Below, one piece after another: positions 46,471 to 59,300 of a stretch of DNA of 64,000 bases (the first letter of the stretch is position 1; the number at the start of each line of letters is the position of its first letter). The notes beneath the pieces are model-generated. The model was not told where the DNA came from. It was given only the letters and a program-made list of their open reading frames with translations, and did not search any database. The position numbers and the translations under genes are program-made. Origin of the DNA: Ignelater luminosus (lineage: Eukaryota > Arthropoda > Insecta > Coleoptera > Elateridae). The DNA lies in the NCBI GenBank assembly GCA_011009095.1, contig VTPC01008030.1, positions 27,141-91,140 on the forward strand, in the 5' to 3' direction.

Positions 46471-49400
46471 TTTTTTGTTTCTTAAATTACTTGTGATGGT
46501 ATGTATTGATAGCTACTATCTGCTGTTTAAAGACGGAGCCGCCGCCGTAGCTCGTCGGCGAGGTCGGTATTTCCGGTGTATCTGAAAAGAAAAGGCTCTA
46601 AACAACGAGACCAGGTGTCAAATAAAAAAAACCTTCAGAAGTCAGCTTGACAACGTCAAAATTTCTTAAGATGCCAGATCGCCGCATGCAAAAAAATTAA
46701 AGAGAAATAGCACAAAATATCAAATACAAATTAATTATATTCAAAAGCTAAATAGAATAAAAAGAGATTGATGATATATAGAATAAATTTATTGAACCCA
46801 ATACGATAATCTGCAAAAATAATTAAAGAATTGATATAAACAGTAAAAATAATTCAAGTTCGCAAACGAAAGAACTAAATCGGCGAAGTTCGTTTTAAAT
46901 TGCACAAAAAGGATAAAAAGAATCGCGCTAGCGCGTCTTAAAGTTGGTGTAAGTTAAGCATAGCAACGAAGGGAATAGCTGCAGGTTGGATTTTTAAGAA
47001 TGTTTCTATTGAAAAACGTGTTTAACGTATAACAGATAAAAGTTACCTTGCAGCAAGAGGTTTTATACTTTACCTTTATATGCAAAAATTATCAAAAAAA
47101 AAATCAGACAGAATAATTATTTATTGAATTTGTGTTAGTTAATCAATTAAACTTTAATAATTAGAAAGAAAAAGGTACTAAATAACTCGACAGTTCAGTA
47201 GCCTTTTCTTGTTAGCGATTTCCAGGAGAAATGAAATTAGAAACGGCACATACCACCCAGTAGACGCTGAACTGTAGTTTCAATGATGTCCTTAGTAATT
47301 GTAATTGGGACTTGCTCTTAGTAATCCTGATGAGCTCAGGTCCCAGAAAAAAAAAGCCCACAGGAAGCAGGAAACAATGCCCAAAGACGAAAAACCAAAA
47401 GGGTAAACCACAAAAAAAAAGAAGACCTAAAAAAGGCGTCCACGCAAAAAATCTAGTTAGTCCAGAGCAATTTGTATTTAAGGACAAAAGAAGTAGCAAC
47501 AAGAAATCTTACCAGAGTTGATGAGTGGCCTTGAGATTAGCACGACTCGGCGGCGTGAACTATTTATCCGCCTAAAGCGAAAAGCACCAAAATCGCAAAA
47601 TCTTTGGTCTAATTACTATAATCCGCCCCAAGTAAAAGCAATTAATAACAAAAATTAATATTTTTGTACTAAGACCTAACTATCTTTCAGGCACGACCAG
47701 CATTAAAGTTCTTCACATGACAAAGCGAAAAATGATAAGATTGTAAAAGACCAAAAATACAACCTGATCAAGATTTATTGTAGAAACTGAATTAAAACAA
47801 ATTTTGTTCTGCTAAAGCAGAACTTAGACAGCGTCTCTATGCGCTAGTACTTTAGATCAAAATAAAACCGTAACAGTATTATCTGCAGAATCATACTTTT
47901 CTATTTTGACTTGAGTCGTTCTGGCGCCTCAAATAAATTTTGAGCGTTATCAAGCTGGCAGATTAGAGTTTCGTTTCATCCTCGTTTGGAGTTTCCTTTT
48001 CAGACATATAGAGAACACCGGCCTCAATAGCGGCTTCGCCTTAGAAAGCGGATGTTTTAGGTAACAACCTTGGTATCTTTCTTTTATTTCATCTAGTATA
48101 TTCTGGTAGAACTTCTCTCCCTGTTGTTTGCTTAGTGCTTTGTTTCCTAGAAGATACATAATTTAGATGAGAGTGAAGAAAGTGTAACTACAAACCTAAG
48201 TTACATCCCAAAGCAGGCAGTTTTGCAAATACAGTTCTTTTCAAATTGGGGATTATTTAATATTTTCTATAAATTCGATCATAATTTTTTTGAACAATTT
48301 CCAAGCGAAATTCTGAAATAACCTTTCCATCGCGCAAACCGACCCATCTTCCTCAAACTCTCAATACAGAAATACCGTAAATCAAAGAAGTACAAATAAA
48401 GAATTAACTGCCTTTTGATAATTTGTGCGATTCGTGAGCGTTCAAATAATTAATAAATAAATACGAGACTATAAAAGAAGAAACGTTTTTCATTTCAAGG
48501 CACCTGATGTAACAGACCACACATATTATTATAGCTAAAAATCAACAACCATGACGTTAAATTTTGTTAAAATGTATCAAAATGGCAGACGAAAGAATGA
48601 TTATCAGCTACAACCATCGTTGCCAGAACTGGCTGAAAATTTTCAAATCTGAAGATCTCTAACATTTATTATTGTTTCTAACGATATGTTTTACCGTTGC
48701 GGCGACAGTGTGATCACCCGATGATCATCCTCAAACTACTATTTTAAATTTCCAATAGAGGTCGCGACGATCTTGTTTCTTCCTTAATCGTTTTTGCAGA
48801 ATCTTTGTAGGCATGTATTATAAAATGTTCAAAACTTGTGGATATCTAGCCAATAAATGAAGCAAACATTAATATAAGAATTATTTGTTTGTTAATTTAA
48901 ATGACCAACCAAAAAATGAAAAATGTTTTCCTTCATAGCACACTATTCAGAAGTATGTTTTTAGTGTTTCAGTTAACAGATTGATTTTCGGATGATCTAA
49001 GATATCTGACTCTCAAATCTGAATTCTGTCTCCAACCATGACAAAATACAATTTAATTTAATTTTCCGGGTCTGGATAAGTTGTTAGTTTTGCCTGTCAA
49101 AAGTCTACCTCGATAAGAGGTTGAAAATGTATTTATTTCACCTTAAAAGTCTGAAATATCTATTTCTCAGATGTGGTCATTTATGTAGCAAAATCAAAGT
49201 GATGCTGTAAGTTTTCAAATTCAGCTTTTAAGTGATCTTTCATTTTATTATTGTATGGTTCAGGGCCGCATCGCTACAATACTGGGTTTATTTGCCAGAT
49301 TTTTTTCCGGGCCCTTTCAATGAATACCCAAGTAGTACATAAATACAAATAATCTTTAAACTTTTTATTATTTAATTTTCATCTTTATCTTTAGATGAGA

Positions 49401-50010
49401 ACAAGCTATCAATTTTTGCTATTTTTTTCTTTCTTCTAGCTTTGACTTCTTTTTCTGTTTTGCTGCACCGGATTGCCTTTTACATCATCACGTTTGCATT
49501 AATCGTTGTTTGAAATTTATTAATTTTTGCATTTGAAATTAGTGGGAGAATAAGGTGCCTGTTGTATTATTTTCTAAACGTACTTGGACAAAAATGGCAC
49601 TTTCCCGACGCGGCCTCTTAGGCCCGGAGTTTGGGCTTCAAGATTTTCGCATACAAAAAACCCAAGCACTGCAATCTAAAATATAACATACAGAAGTTTA
49701 AGTTCTTACGCAAATTAGAGTAATTCAAGGTCTTTGATATAAACTGTGAGCTTGTAAAGATAGGTTCAGACTACTCGTGCTTACGCTCAGACTTGTGCCA
49801 AGACAGGCAAGTTGCAAGCTTGTCGAGTTTCAGATGTAGTTGTCGGTACATCAAAGTGAAACTTGTTGTAACTCGCAAACCTTTAAACGGAATTTCAATT
49901 GATTTGCAGTGCTTGTGTAGTTCATATTATTAATAAAGTGGACTTATCAAACATGCCGATCCTAACGAGATCAAGTCACACCGGAAACTAACTAGTTTCC
50001 AAGAGCTAAT
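46471..50010. other. Largely non-coding stretch
   Basis: No gene recognised in 3.5 kb. Items seen: a GC-rich patch at about 46525-46575 (GAGCCGCCGCCGTAGCTCG); an A-rich stretch at 47340-47450 whose plus-strand frame is a run of Lys and Pro with no family; the right arm of the possible hAT element near 47560-47633; and a GC-rich phrase GGCCTCTTAGGCCCGGAG near 49612, which may be another hAT-type end. Confidence 0.4.
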
Positions 50011-50014
50011 CACG

Positions 50015-50842
50015 TGATCTCGCACGAGTAATCTAGATCCTCCTTAATGAGACCGTATACTTGCGGTATCTAGCAAAACACTCAACCAAGCATTTAACGA
50101 AAATGTGTGTTGATAGTGAGTATTAAAAACTAAATGTGAACTCTCATCTGCCCTCACATGAGTATTTCAATAATTGAGTATTCCATTCCTCGTAAAACAT
50201 GATTCGTCTGTAACATAATAAGACGTACGCATTGAGAGTCTCGTATACATTCTGCAATTAATCGGCGACAAAAGTTCATAAGTTTGGAAAAATCTTGCGG
50301 CAATAAATTTTCGCGGGCATGCAATGACAAGGATACAGCTGTTGTTCTCTTAATGTTCTCTATGCGCTGGTAGTTGAAACATCACAACATCTTGATAGTC
50401 TTCTAGTACTCATTGTGGGAGATTCAGGTAGATAGTGTAAAATCTGTTCTTCACCTTTTGCCGTACGTCGAAATCTCTGCCTACCAGCATTAATTCGTTT
50501 GTGGCTTTAACGTACCCGTTTCTCGAAGTCGTGTTTCCACATTTACAAACGTGTTCTGATTAGGTAGTCGTCGATTTGAGAATTTCTTGGCATATTTGCG
50601 TACTGCTGCTGTGGAATTTTTATGAACTTCACCGTAAATTAAAATAATATCAGTTAACTCATCAAAAGTAAGCAAGTAAACAACTAACCAAAAGTAGATT
50701 ACAACTCAGAGTGACAGATGTTAAATAAACAAAAACTAAAAAGAAGATGAAAACAAAACATATGTTTATTAGCATTTTCTTCTTACATTTTGCCACAGTA
50801 TATCGCTTTTATATTTGTTCCATGCAATTCAGAAACACCCTG
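50015..50842 (-). mobile_element. Mariner-like transposon relic with DUF4817-type N-terminus
   Basis: The right end, ACACCCTG at 50842 followed by TA, is the inverse of a CAGGGTGT terminal repeat. On the minus strand 50490-50675 reads FDELTDIILIYGEVHKNSTA, RKYAKKFSNRRLPNQNTF and ETRLRETGTLKP, matching the DUF4817 helix-turn-helix domain of insect mariner-like elements. Continuing left, the trace includes TDESCFTRNGILN and NTHVRADESSHLVFNTHYQH, the catalytic region. The C-terminal half is missing. This is the same broad family as the relics at 7131-8720 and 22545-22760. Confidence 0.78.
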
Positions 50843-50999
50843 TATTTTTCTAATCGAAGAGAGTAAAAAAAACGTGAAAAACGACAGCAACAAAGAAACG
50901 GTCTCAAAATTATTAGTTGCCGAATAGACAACGTGCCACCAAAAAAATAATCGAATACGCGTAACTTATAAAATGAAAAACTTACGTCGGTAACTTATT

Positions 51000-51725
51000 T
51001 ATCTGCCATTCTTGTCACATGTTGGTTCCACCCTCTTTTTCGCTTTCTTATCTATCTCACAATGTAGTCTGCTTCACATTGTCTTCTTATTTCACTGCTT
51101 CTTTGCCTACCCCATAGTGTGTGTCCAGTGATACTTCTTAATGTTTTCATCTCGCTGGTTCTTAGAAGGCGTTTTGATTTAGATGTTTTAGCCCTCGCTT
51201 CTGCCCCCTATGTCATAATAGGTCTAACACAGGTTTTATATATCCTTGCTTTGCAGTTCACGTTAAGGTTTTTGTTCTTCAATATCGGCTGTTTGAGATG
51301 TCTTGGTATGACGGCTACTTTGTTAACTTATTGTCTCACTTCCTGTTTTAGATATTTTGAGCTGGTTATTATGCATCCTAGATAGTTGAATGTCATGAGG
51401 TCATGACTTGTTGGATGATGACATTATTGATCGCTAGTTTACAGCGCAGTGGTTCTTTAGAGATTGATATGTGTTTCGTCTTTTGCGCCGATATCTTCAT
51501 GTTGAAGTTTTCTGCTTGTATGTTGAAGGTGTATAGCATTTGTTGGAGGTCGTTTTCTGTTTCGAAGATCAGAACTGCATCATCTGCATAGCATATTATT
51601 TTCACTTGGTTTTGTCCCATTTGAAATCCTGACCCTGTGTTTTTACACTGTCGATTATTTGGTCTATTACAATGTTGAACAGCATTGGGCTAAAACTATC
51701 TCGCTGTCGTACACCGGAAGAAATG
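51000..51725 (-). mobile_element. RTE-like LINE fragment
   Basis: The minus strand reads SPMLFNIVIDQIIDSVK near 51650-51700, then the active-site segment VKIICYADDAVLIFETENDL (51393-51620) with YADD, and degraded C-terminal sequence ending near 51000 (with TGHTLWGRQR-like text). It is the same type of LINE as at 20400-22543, but a different and shorter piece. The 5' half is absent. Confidence 0.75.
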
Positions 51726-51729
51726 TGAA

Positions 51730-54700
51730 TTAGCTATCAATTACTTAAATTCCATTTTCACAGGCTGCTGAATCGGCAGAGAAGGACTAATATCTTGCCT
51801 TCTTAGTTCATCCCACATTGATTCTTTGGGCCTTTTTTGGAAGGATTTATCAAGAAAATGTGTACACGGATAAAGTGGTCAAACCAGAAAATCTAATTGC
51901 TCGGCTCAGGCAGCTGTGACTATAATAGGCAAAAACATACTAGAGATGTTCATTGCTTTTCTGCTGCAGCATGCAAGTACCTATTTGCATTGAGGTTGGA
52001 GGAAGAGGCTTTTTTTGTAAATAATTATTTCTTAAAACCGTTACTAGTGTAAATATAATTTCCATTTTGATTTAACATTAAAAGATCTTACTTCTTTTGT
52101 CGATAGCTCGATAACGAAGACTTTCATGCAACGGGTGCAAGGATGCAAACTAATTGTTGAAACGCCTTTAATATCATCTTTCTCTTAGTGACCAAGCCAA
52201 GACTTTTTAAAAACTAGAAATTCGAAGAAGATTTACTTTTAGGAATGTGACGTCACGCCAAACCTTCAGGGAAACAAAGTCTTGCTTTTAATCTCTTTTT
52301 TTAGAAATATTTTAAACATTTACACATTGTAAATTTTAGTAGAAGAGAATTTTGTTCTTGTCTAATTCCTTTTAAAGTACCTACCGCGACTTCCTTAGAA
52401 CATTTAATATTATCTACTTCTTGAAAACTTGGAATCTCCTGGGAACTACAAAAGAACTCTTTGTTATGCACAGGTACAGGTATACATATATAAAGCCTGT
52501 CAATATTGTACAAACTCTCTCTTAGTGATTGAATCTCAGCCGAACATCAACTCAGATCAGTTGATCACGGTTCCACAACAACTGTAACAACTTTTACTAT
52601 TATTTTACGCCTGTACTTTAGAACTTTATAACATGTTATTGCATTCGCTAGTAATGATCCAACATAAATTCGTTCCAACCATTTTCATTATTTTGATAAG
52701 AAGAGACTGGAATAGCAGAACTTTTGAGGATTTCTGCTTACAACAGAAAAACAAAAGTGCCTAGTTTTGGTTCCTCCTATGAGCTTAATTTAAAATTAAA
52801 TTAGAAAAGTACAGTCCATAGCTCCATCTCTAATGGAATGCCCTAGAAACGACCCTGCAGTCTTGTCATAGATTTTTAGTTATTTGACGTAATACTTTTT
52901 GAAGCTGCTCATTTGATTATTGGTAGGACAAAACAGAAAGTTTAGTCCATGTAGAACAACAACATTACTCGACATAATGTAGAAGCTTACCTTTACCTGT
53001 TGTAGTAAAGCCTAGTTTTCTCTGTATACTTGGTTTTCAATCCCAGCCGGATAGAAAATACATTTTATAATTATTAACAAGACCATATTGCTAACATTAA
53101 GTAGAAGTAGCCTACCACGAAATCGGCTTAATTACATTTTTTGGTGTTCTATCACTTTTGCAATACGACAATCAAAGAGAATTTGCTAATAAGGTGGGTT
53201 AATGGCTTAAAGCAGAACTGAATCTCACTGAAGAGGGTAAACCGCAACACTGAGAACGCCAAGAGAGTATCGAAAGAGACATCGAGATCATCAAAAATAC
53301 AATATTCATAGAAAAGTGACATGTTACGTTTCATCCAGGCTATAAAGAACATTACAAAGTTCTCTTCGGTTATAAGGTAAAGTTGGGTTTAACAACTTCT
53401 ATCTCAAAATATTTTACAGCTCGTGCAGAGCAAAGAAAATTTGGAAGAAAGTAATATACAGTATTAGAACAATAGAACAAGCAGATGATGTTTTAACAAA
53501 AGAGTAAGGAGATCCTTCTACTTTCAAAACGTATCAAAACGCTATACACGGGGAAGGTAAGCAAGACTGCGTTTAGTCGAGCGCTTTCAACTTCTTTTGA
53601 AATAATCTGCTTTGTCTGTTCAGCAGAATGTCGAAACTGTGACTGAAACCTTCATGTTATTTGTGGACATGTTTTTAGAGATGGTACGTACAGGTGATGA
53701 AACTGAAGGCGACAGTGTCAAGTTAATATTTCTCATTTAAGTATTTTGGACCAGTCCGGGAAAGTGAAAGTGTGTATTTTCTATGCCCTGCTATTTTGTT
53801 ACCATGGAAATGTAAAGTACCTTTCTTGTACTGGATGCCTCTGCTCGTCCAAGAAAAATTCATCTTCCATGTTTCTTACGTAAATAACTATTCTCCTAAT
53901 TCTAAAATCTTTCTTTGATTGTTATTTGTTTCAATTATCAACAAAAACAACAAAGTAAGTGCTGTGACTTTTATTACGTCTCTAACATTTGTTTTAACTT
54001 TTAAGTTAAAAAGGTAGATGGACTCATTTTAAAATACCTATAATTCCTTTATCGCTGTTTTCTGTCATTTTAAAAGTTTAGTTTATATCAGTAAGTTGAA
54101 CTTTAGAGAAGCAAGAACGCTATTATTTTTTTTGCAATTTTTAAATAAAATTTCTATCATTTAAATATATATCATTATCATCTAAGGGATGTTTTTAGCG
54201 TACCTGCTTAACAACAGGTAATATTTAATTTGTTTTATCAAACTTTGAAGAATGCCTTGTAATAGTAATTCTATTAGATATACGTATTAGAAGATGATAG
54301 TAATAATCATGTAGTACAAAATAAACATAGGGTTAACTAATCTTGTTAAGCCTGAAGCTAGACAGCTTGTCGGCAATTCTTTTACTACTCTAAATGAATC
54401 ATAAAGCTACGTACAAAAGCAATTTTTTGCGTGCAAGTCTATTTATTCTTCTTCTTTTTTTTTCTTTGACGCATAATAAAGTTTTTGTAAATAATTACTC
54501 ATAGTTCAATTTTTTTAATTCGAGAAATATTAAGGAGGCAGCAAGGCCAAAACTAAGACTACTCCCACACACAATAAATCACACCCTTGTAAAAACAGGC
54601 GAAACAAAAATTTAGAATGTCAAGAAATGTTGATCCATCTGTTCCTTGGTTGAGTCATAAGGAAGCAAGAGACAATTTGTCAATCGTTCAGGGTAAAATA

Positions 54701-56390
54701 GCGAGAATAATCTTTTAATCTCTGGGATTATAGAATGTTTTCAGAAAATTTTGTGTGTGGTCTTAATGATAATTAGAAACTAACCGAATTTTTCTTTGGC
54801 AATTTTGTCAAGCGTTATTTTATTTATATTAACATTATTTACATGTGAACATCTTCAAAAAAAAATGTTGTGAAAAATAATACGATAATAATAATTGAAA
54901 AAATCCAACAAACATGCGTTTAGTAATAATCAGAAAAAGTCTATAGTTTTTCTTATAATAATGGGAAAAAAACATTATGACTAATCCTTCGTACGCCAGA
55001 TTACAGTTGAAATAAAAAACAATATGGTTTTTAAGTAATAAATTAGGTCTCGAACGGCATGATGATACATTTATAACCAGATCTAGAATTTTTAATGCTG
55101 CATGGGCGCTTTTCAAACGCTGCATTAATATCTATTAAGATTCAGATATTACGTAAGCTGCAGTTGCAAAATTGTGACAAAGTACCTTATATATTTGAAT
55201 GACGTTATTCCTAAAATTAGTTAAAATGACATATTTTGTCCTACTTGCGGAACTTTTGATCTCTGTTCATCGTTCCTAGGAGAAAGACCATTCTGTGTAA
55301 GATGCGTTTTCCGGAATGCTTTTATGTCATAATAATTTTTTGAATTTTATAAAGCAGTAACAAAATAAAATTAATTCTGGTAGTCTTAAAAGACGTTACT
55401 GTATTCTAGAAAGGAAACGCGGCTTAATATTATTAACTATTATGTACCATTTAGTTTTCTCTAATAGGTAATAATTATCTTAGCTAAATAAAACGAACTA
55501 ATTGAACCAATCTTCAAAGCAACCTTCAACTTTACTAATGTGGAATTTTTAAATACTATACAGTATGCCTCGCAAATCTATGCCGGTATACTGGAAGATT
55601 CTCAACGATCTTTATAAACATTTCTCTGAAAAGTGAAGACAATTTATTTTCTTGATACTGAATGACAAAAGTTTAATTTGAAGTTCTACAGCAACAAACA
55701 ATATTGAGATATTATTTGCATGGTTACTATTTTACAAATTATAAAGAATAATTTCTTCATTGGGTATAAAGTTTTCGTTTAGCATTTTTAAAGAGTTTTA
55801 TTGTCTACTTAATACACTGTATGTAACTTTGAGTGTTACAATTTCACTCACTTTAGTGAATAAAATTGTACGTACATAATAGTCTTGATAACGCAAAAAT
55901 TTGTAAAATATAGATATTATATGTCACAAACTTAAACAAATTTTAGTTATGTTTTCCACACCCACTGTATAATAGAAAAAAAGGTTTAAAACTAGAAATA
56001 AAGAACACACTTTTTCTTTTTGGGTCAACAACTCCAATTATTATATTATCTTTTCCGCAGTCAAAAAACCGCTGCCACCCATTTATTATTAACAATAACA
56101 TCTGACAAAATAGTGGGGAGGTTGAAAACCTTTTCGCCAAAATTAAATTCAAGACGTAACATCCTTCCACCTAAATTTTGACTGTTTATCCTTAAAGACA
56201 AATTTACAATAAAATGTTACTTCTACAATAATGTACATAAGCGAACAGTAATTACAGTTTATTCCAATGTAAGTAATGATAAATAAGCAAAGATTAAGTA
56301 AAATAAAAGAAGAAATTCTCTAGGATAACGCAAGAACAAATTAATACTACTACCATAAACATGTTATTATATATATACCTAAGTAATAAG
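51730..56390. other. AT-rich stretch, no recognised gene
   Basis: About 4.7 kb with no transposon hallmark or host domain that I recognise. Short minus-strand frames at 52301-52513 and 53152-53352 have no family signature. The part next to the BEL/Pao fossil (about 56170-56390) is where an LTR would be expected, but no matching copy was seen on the other side. Confidence 0.45.
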
Positions 56391-56394
56391 AATT

Positions 56395-59300
56395 TTACTG
56401 CAAGTATTTTTTAGGTTCTTGCACTATACGTCTACTTCTAGTCTTTTTCTCGTGAAGCTCACTAGATTTTACGGGTTTTTCTTCATCTTCATCTGGATCA
56501 GAGGTTCCTGGACAAGAGTCCAAGGTGACATCTTCTTTAACTGATTCTCGGAGACCTTCACCAACAGCTTTACTCACTCCATCGGAGTTCGTTTCCAGTT
56601 CCAATGGGTACACTCTTTGGACGGGCCGGGTTAGTTCCTCCGCCGCAGTTTTTAACTTCACAACTCTTACATAGCCGTCTTTTCCTTTGATGGTTTCTAT
56701 AATTCTTGCTAACGGCCAGTCAATACGTTTCGAGTCGTAGTTAGCAATCAAGACAATTTTTTCAACACTAAGTTCCTTTGGGCTACCCTTGGTGGAAAAC
56801 AATTTTATTTGTCCCAAATATTCTGTCCTGAATCGTTCGCGTAGTGTACTCTTTAAGTGCTGACGATATCAGAGTCTTCGACTAAGATGAGTAGACTCTA
56901 TCAAGACTATTTCAGATACTCCTATCTTCTCCACTTCCTGGAGGAACAAACACGGTGTAAGGAGAGCGAGGTCCGACGAATCTTGAGAGAGGTGAGTTAT
57001 TGGATGATTATTGATCAATGACTCGCAGTCACATAATATAGTGGCCATTTCTTTATATGTGACCAGCGATCTGCCCAAAACAGGACGCAAGAGGGCTTTT
57101 AGAACCCCGATGAGTCTCTCAAACCAGCCGCCCCACCAGGGTGAAGCCGGGGGATTAAAACGCCAATCTATTCTTCTAGCCGAGCTGTATTGTTGAATGA
57201 TACTCCAGTGGAGTTCCTTACAAGCATTCCCGAACCCAATAAAGTTACTTCCTTGGTCACCGTAGATTATTGCTGGACGGTCGCGCCTGCTCACAAATTG
57301 TTTTAATCCCTTTAGGAAACTATCTGTAGAGAGGGACAATATTAACTCTATGTGCGCGGCTCGATAAATAGCGCACATAAAAAGACATACACTCGCATAA
57401 ACTAAATTCACCCCCGTGACCTCAAAGATCTTTGCATCGCGGACTTGCGCTTCCGGTAGAGGCGTAGGAACAGATTCGGATCTTTTTACATTATGTCTCT
57501 TGCATCTAATGCATTTACTTAAGACTGATCTCAAGGTTTTTCGGCCTCCAATAATCCAATAACGCTACCGCAGGATAGAAGTCATCATTTGCACTCCAGT
57601 ATGTGAATTATCTCGATGCCAATCTAAAATCAAACGAAAGACAGCTAGATGCTCATGATTAGGAGAAATAATTAGATAACAGAAATCATTAATCCTCATA
57701 AGGCCATTTTCATCAGTGAAAGGCAAAAGAGTTTTCAATCTTTTGTCAAATACATCATCAAATACTTCCTTCTGAACCAGTAGAAGTACTCTCATTTCTG
57801 TTGCATTGTACTCCTGCGCAGTTTAGTATCACATTATTACTATTTAACAATGCCGAGCCAACATTTTTTTCTCCTTTCACTGTTAATCTCATTATTATAG
57901 GTAAATTCAGGTTGAGACCAAGTCTTCTCTGATCGCTTAAGCCAAATAGGTCCCTCCCACCATCTTATCTTAGGATAAGACCCTTGCGAAACTAGGTCTG
58001 CGGGGTTTATTGTACCAGGTACATGGCACCATTCTTGTCCACTCCACTCTCTAATTTTTCTAACCCTGTTATAAACAAGCTTCACATCTTCCAATCCATG
58101 CTAGGACTGTGGTAGAATTTGTTCAAAATGTAGTTTTTATATCATCTTGTTTATAATCTTGTGCAACAGATTTATACAGTCTGCCTGAAATAGACGCTGC
58201 CAGCAATTCCAGTCTAGGAATAGTAAGGCTTTTAGATGGCTTCTTTATTGCAGCCACTCTCGCTTTCGCAGAGACAAGTTGTAGTCTGGCTCCTTCTCTA
58301 AACGCAACTCTTAAAAACGCAACTGAGCCATATGATGTCAAGCAGGCATCTGAAAATATGTGCCAAGTCCAATTAACTTTGCTTTCAGTACAACCAGGTA
58401 ACTATCTTGATATCTTCACTTCAGAGAGTAACCAATTTCTTCCATCCAAGTCATGAAGCTCGCACTTATTTTAGGGTTAGCTTCCTGGTCCCAAGTTGTG
58501 CCTTGTTCCCAAGTTCACTGCAATAAAAGTTTATCAGCGAAACACTACATACCATTCCACATGCGGTGTGCCGCGCTCAAAATTGTTTTTTTGATTACCG
58601 TTTTCAATTTTATTGATGAAAGATTACCAACATTTATTTCAGGAGTGTCAGTCTTATGGTCTCATAGCAATCCTAATACATTACTAGGTGGAACTTCATC
58701 ATTCGTGTTAAACTCTCACCCTCCGAGATTGAACTTGCGTTCCCACATTATTGATTTAACAAGCTCCATAAATTTCAAACAGTGCGCTTGTGTGTAAAGG
58801 CTAGTAACGCAGTTATCAACATAGAAACTTCCTTTTAACCGTTCGACTAGATCCACTGATAAGCTTCGCACACCACTCTTACATTCTGCTAAAACTTGTC
58901 CTGAATGGTACTCAATACTTGCAGCCAATTGAAAAGGACTTGGAGACACTCCAATATTATCACTCGTCCATCAGTGGTTACCGAAATGAATTTTAAGTAG
59001 TCTCTATCCTCCGGAGCAATACTCAATTGCAAAAATGCGCGCCAAATATCTGCTACAGTGCCCAATCTGTTCATACGGAAACGAGCTAATATTGCAGGTA
59101 TCTTCTCTATTAGATTTGGGCCCTTTTCCAAGCATTGATTTAAACGTTCCTATTAGTGTGATCCCGGACCGAAACATCGAAAACTAGGCGTATCGGTGTT
59201 GAACTTCCTAATTTTATTACACGTCGGTGCGGCTGGTAATGGCAGGACATCACCAAATTCCTCAGTCACCCCCTCAATTATTCCTTCATTAATCCAGTCA

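Larger units (their letters stand above)
44863..47633. mobile_element. Possible hAT-like element carrying a Tc1 insertion
   Basis: The left arm begins near 44863 with GTGGCGGATTAAGG and holds CTTCGCTTTTGGCAGATTA about 65 bp inside. The right arm, read in reverse from 47633, begins GGGGCGGATTATAG and holds TTCGCTTTAGGCGGAT at a similar distance. These paired inverted motifs suggest the two ends of one element. Inside are the complete-ended Tc1 (45012-46468) and non-coding sequence; no hAT transposase was recognised. No target duplication was seen, so the proposal is tentative. Confidence 0.35.

Noticed and set aside
47312-47521. Lys/Pro-rich plus-strand frame resembling a nuclear basic protein
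   Set aside because: Arises from an A-rich low-complexity stretch; no family, no donor or acceptor support.
58453-58797. Plus-strand 114-codon frame
   Set aside because: Antisense to the BEL/Pao reverse-transcriptase region.
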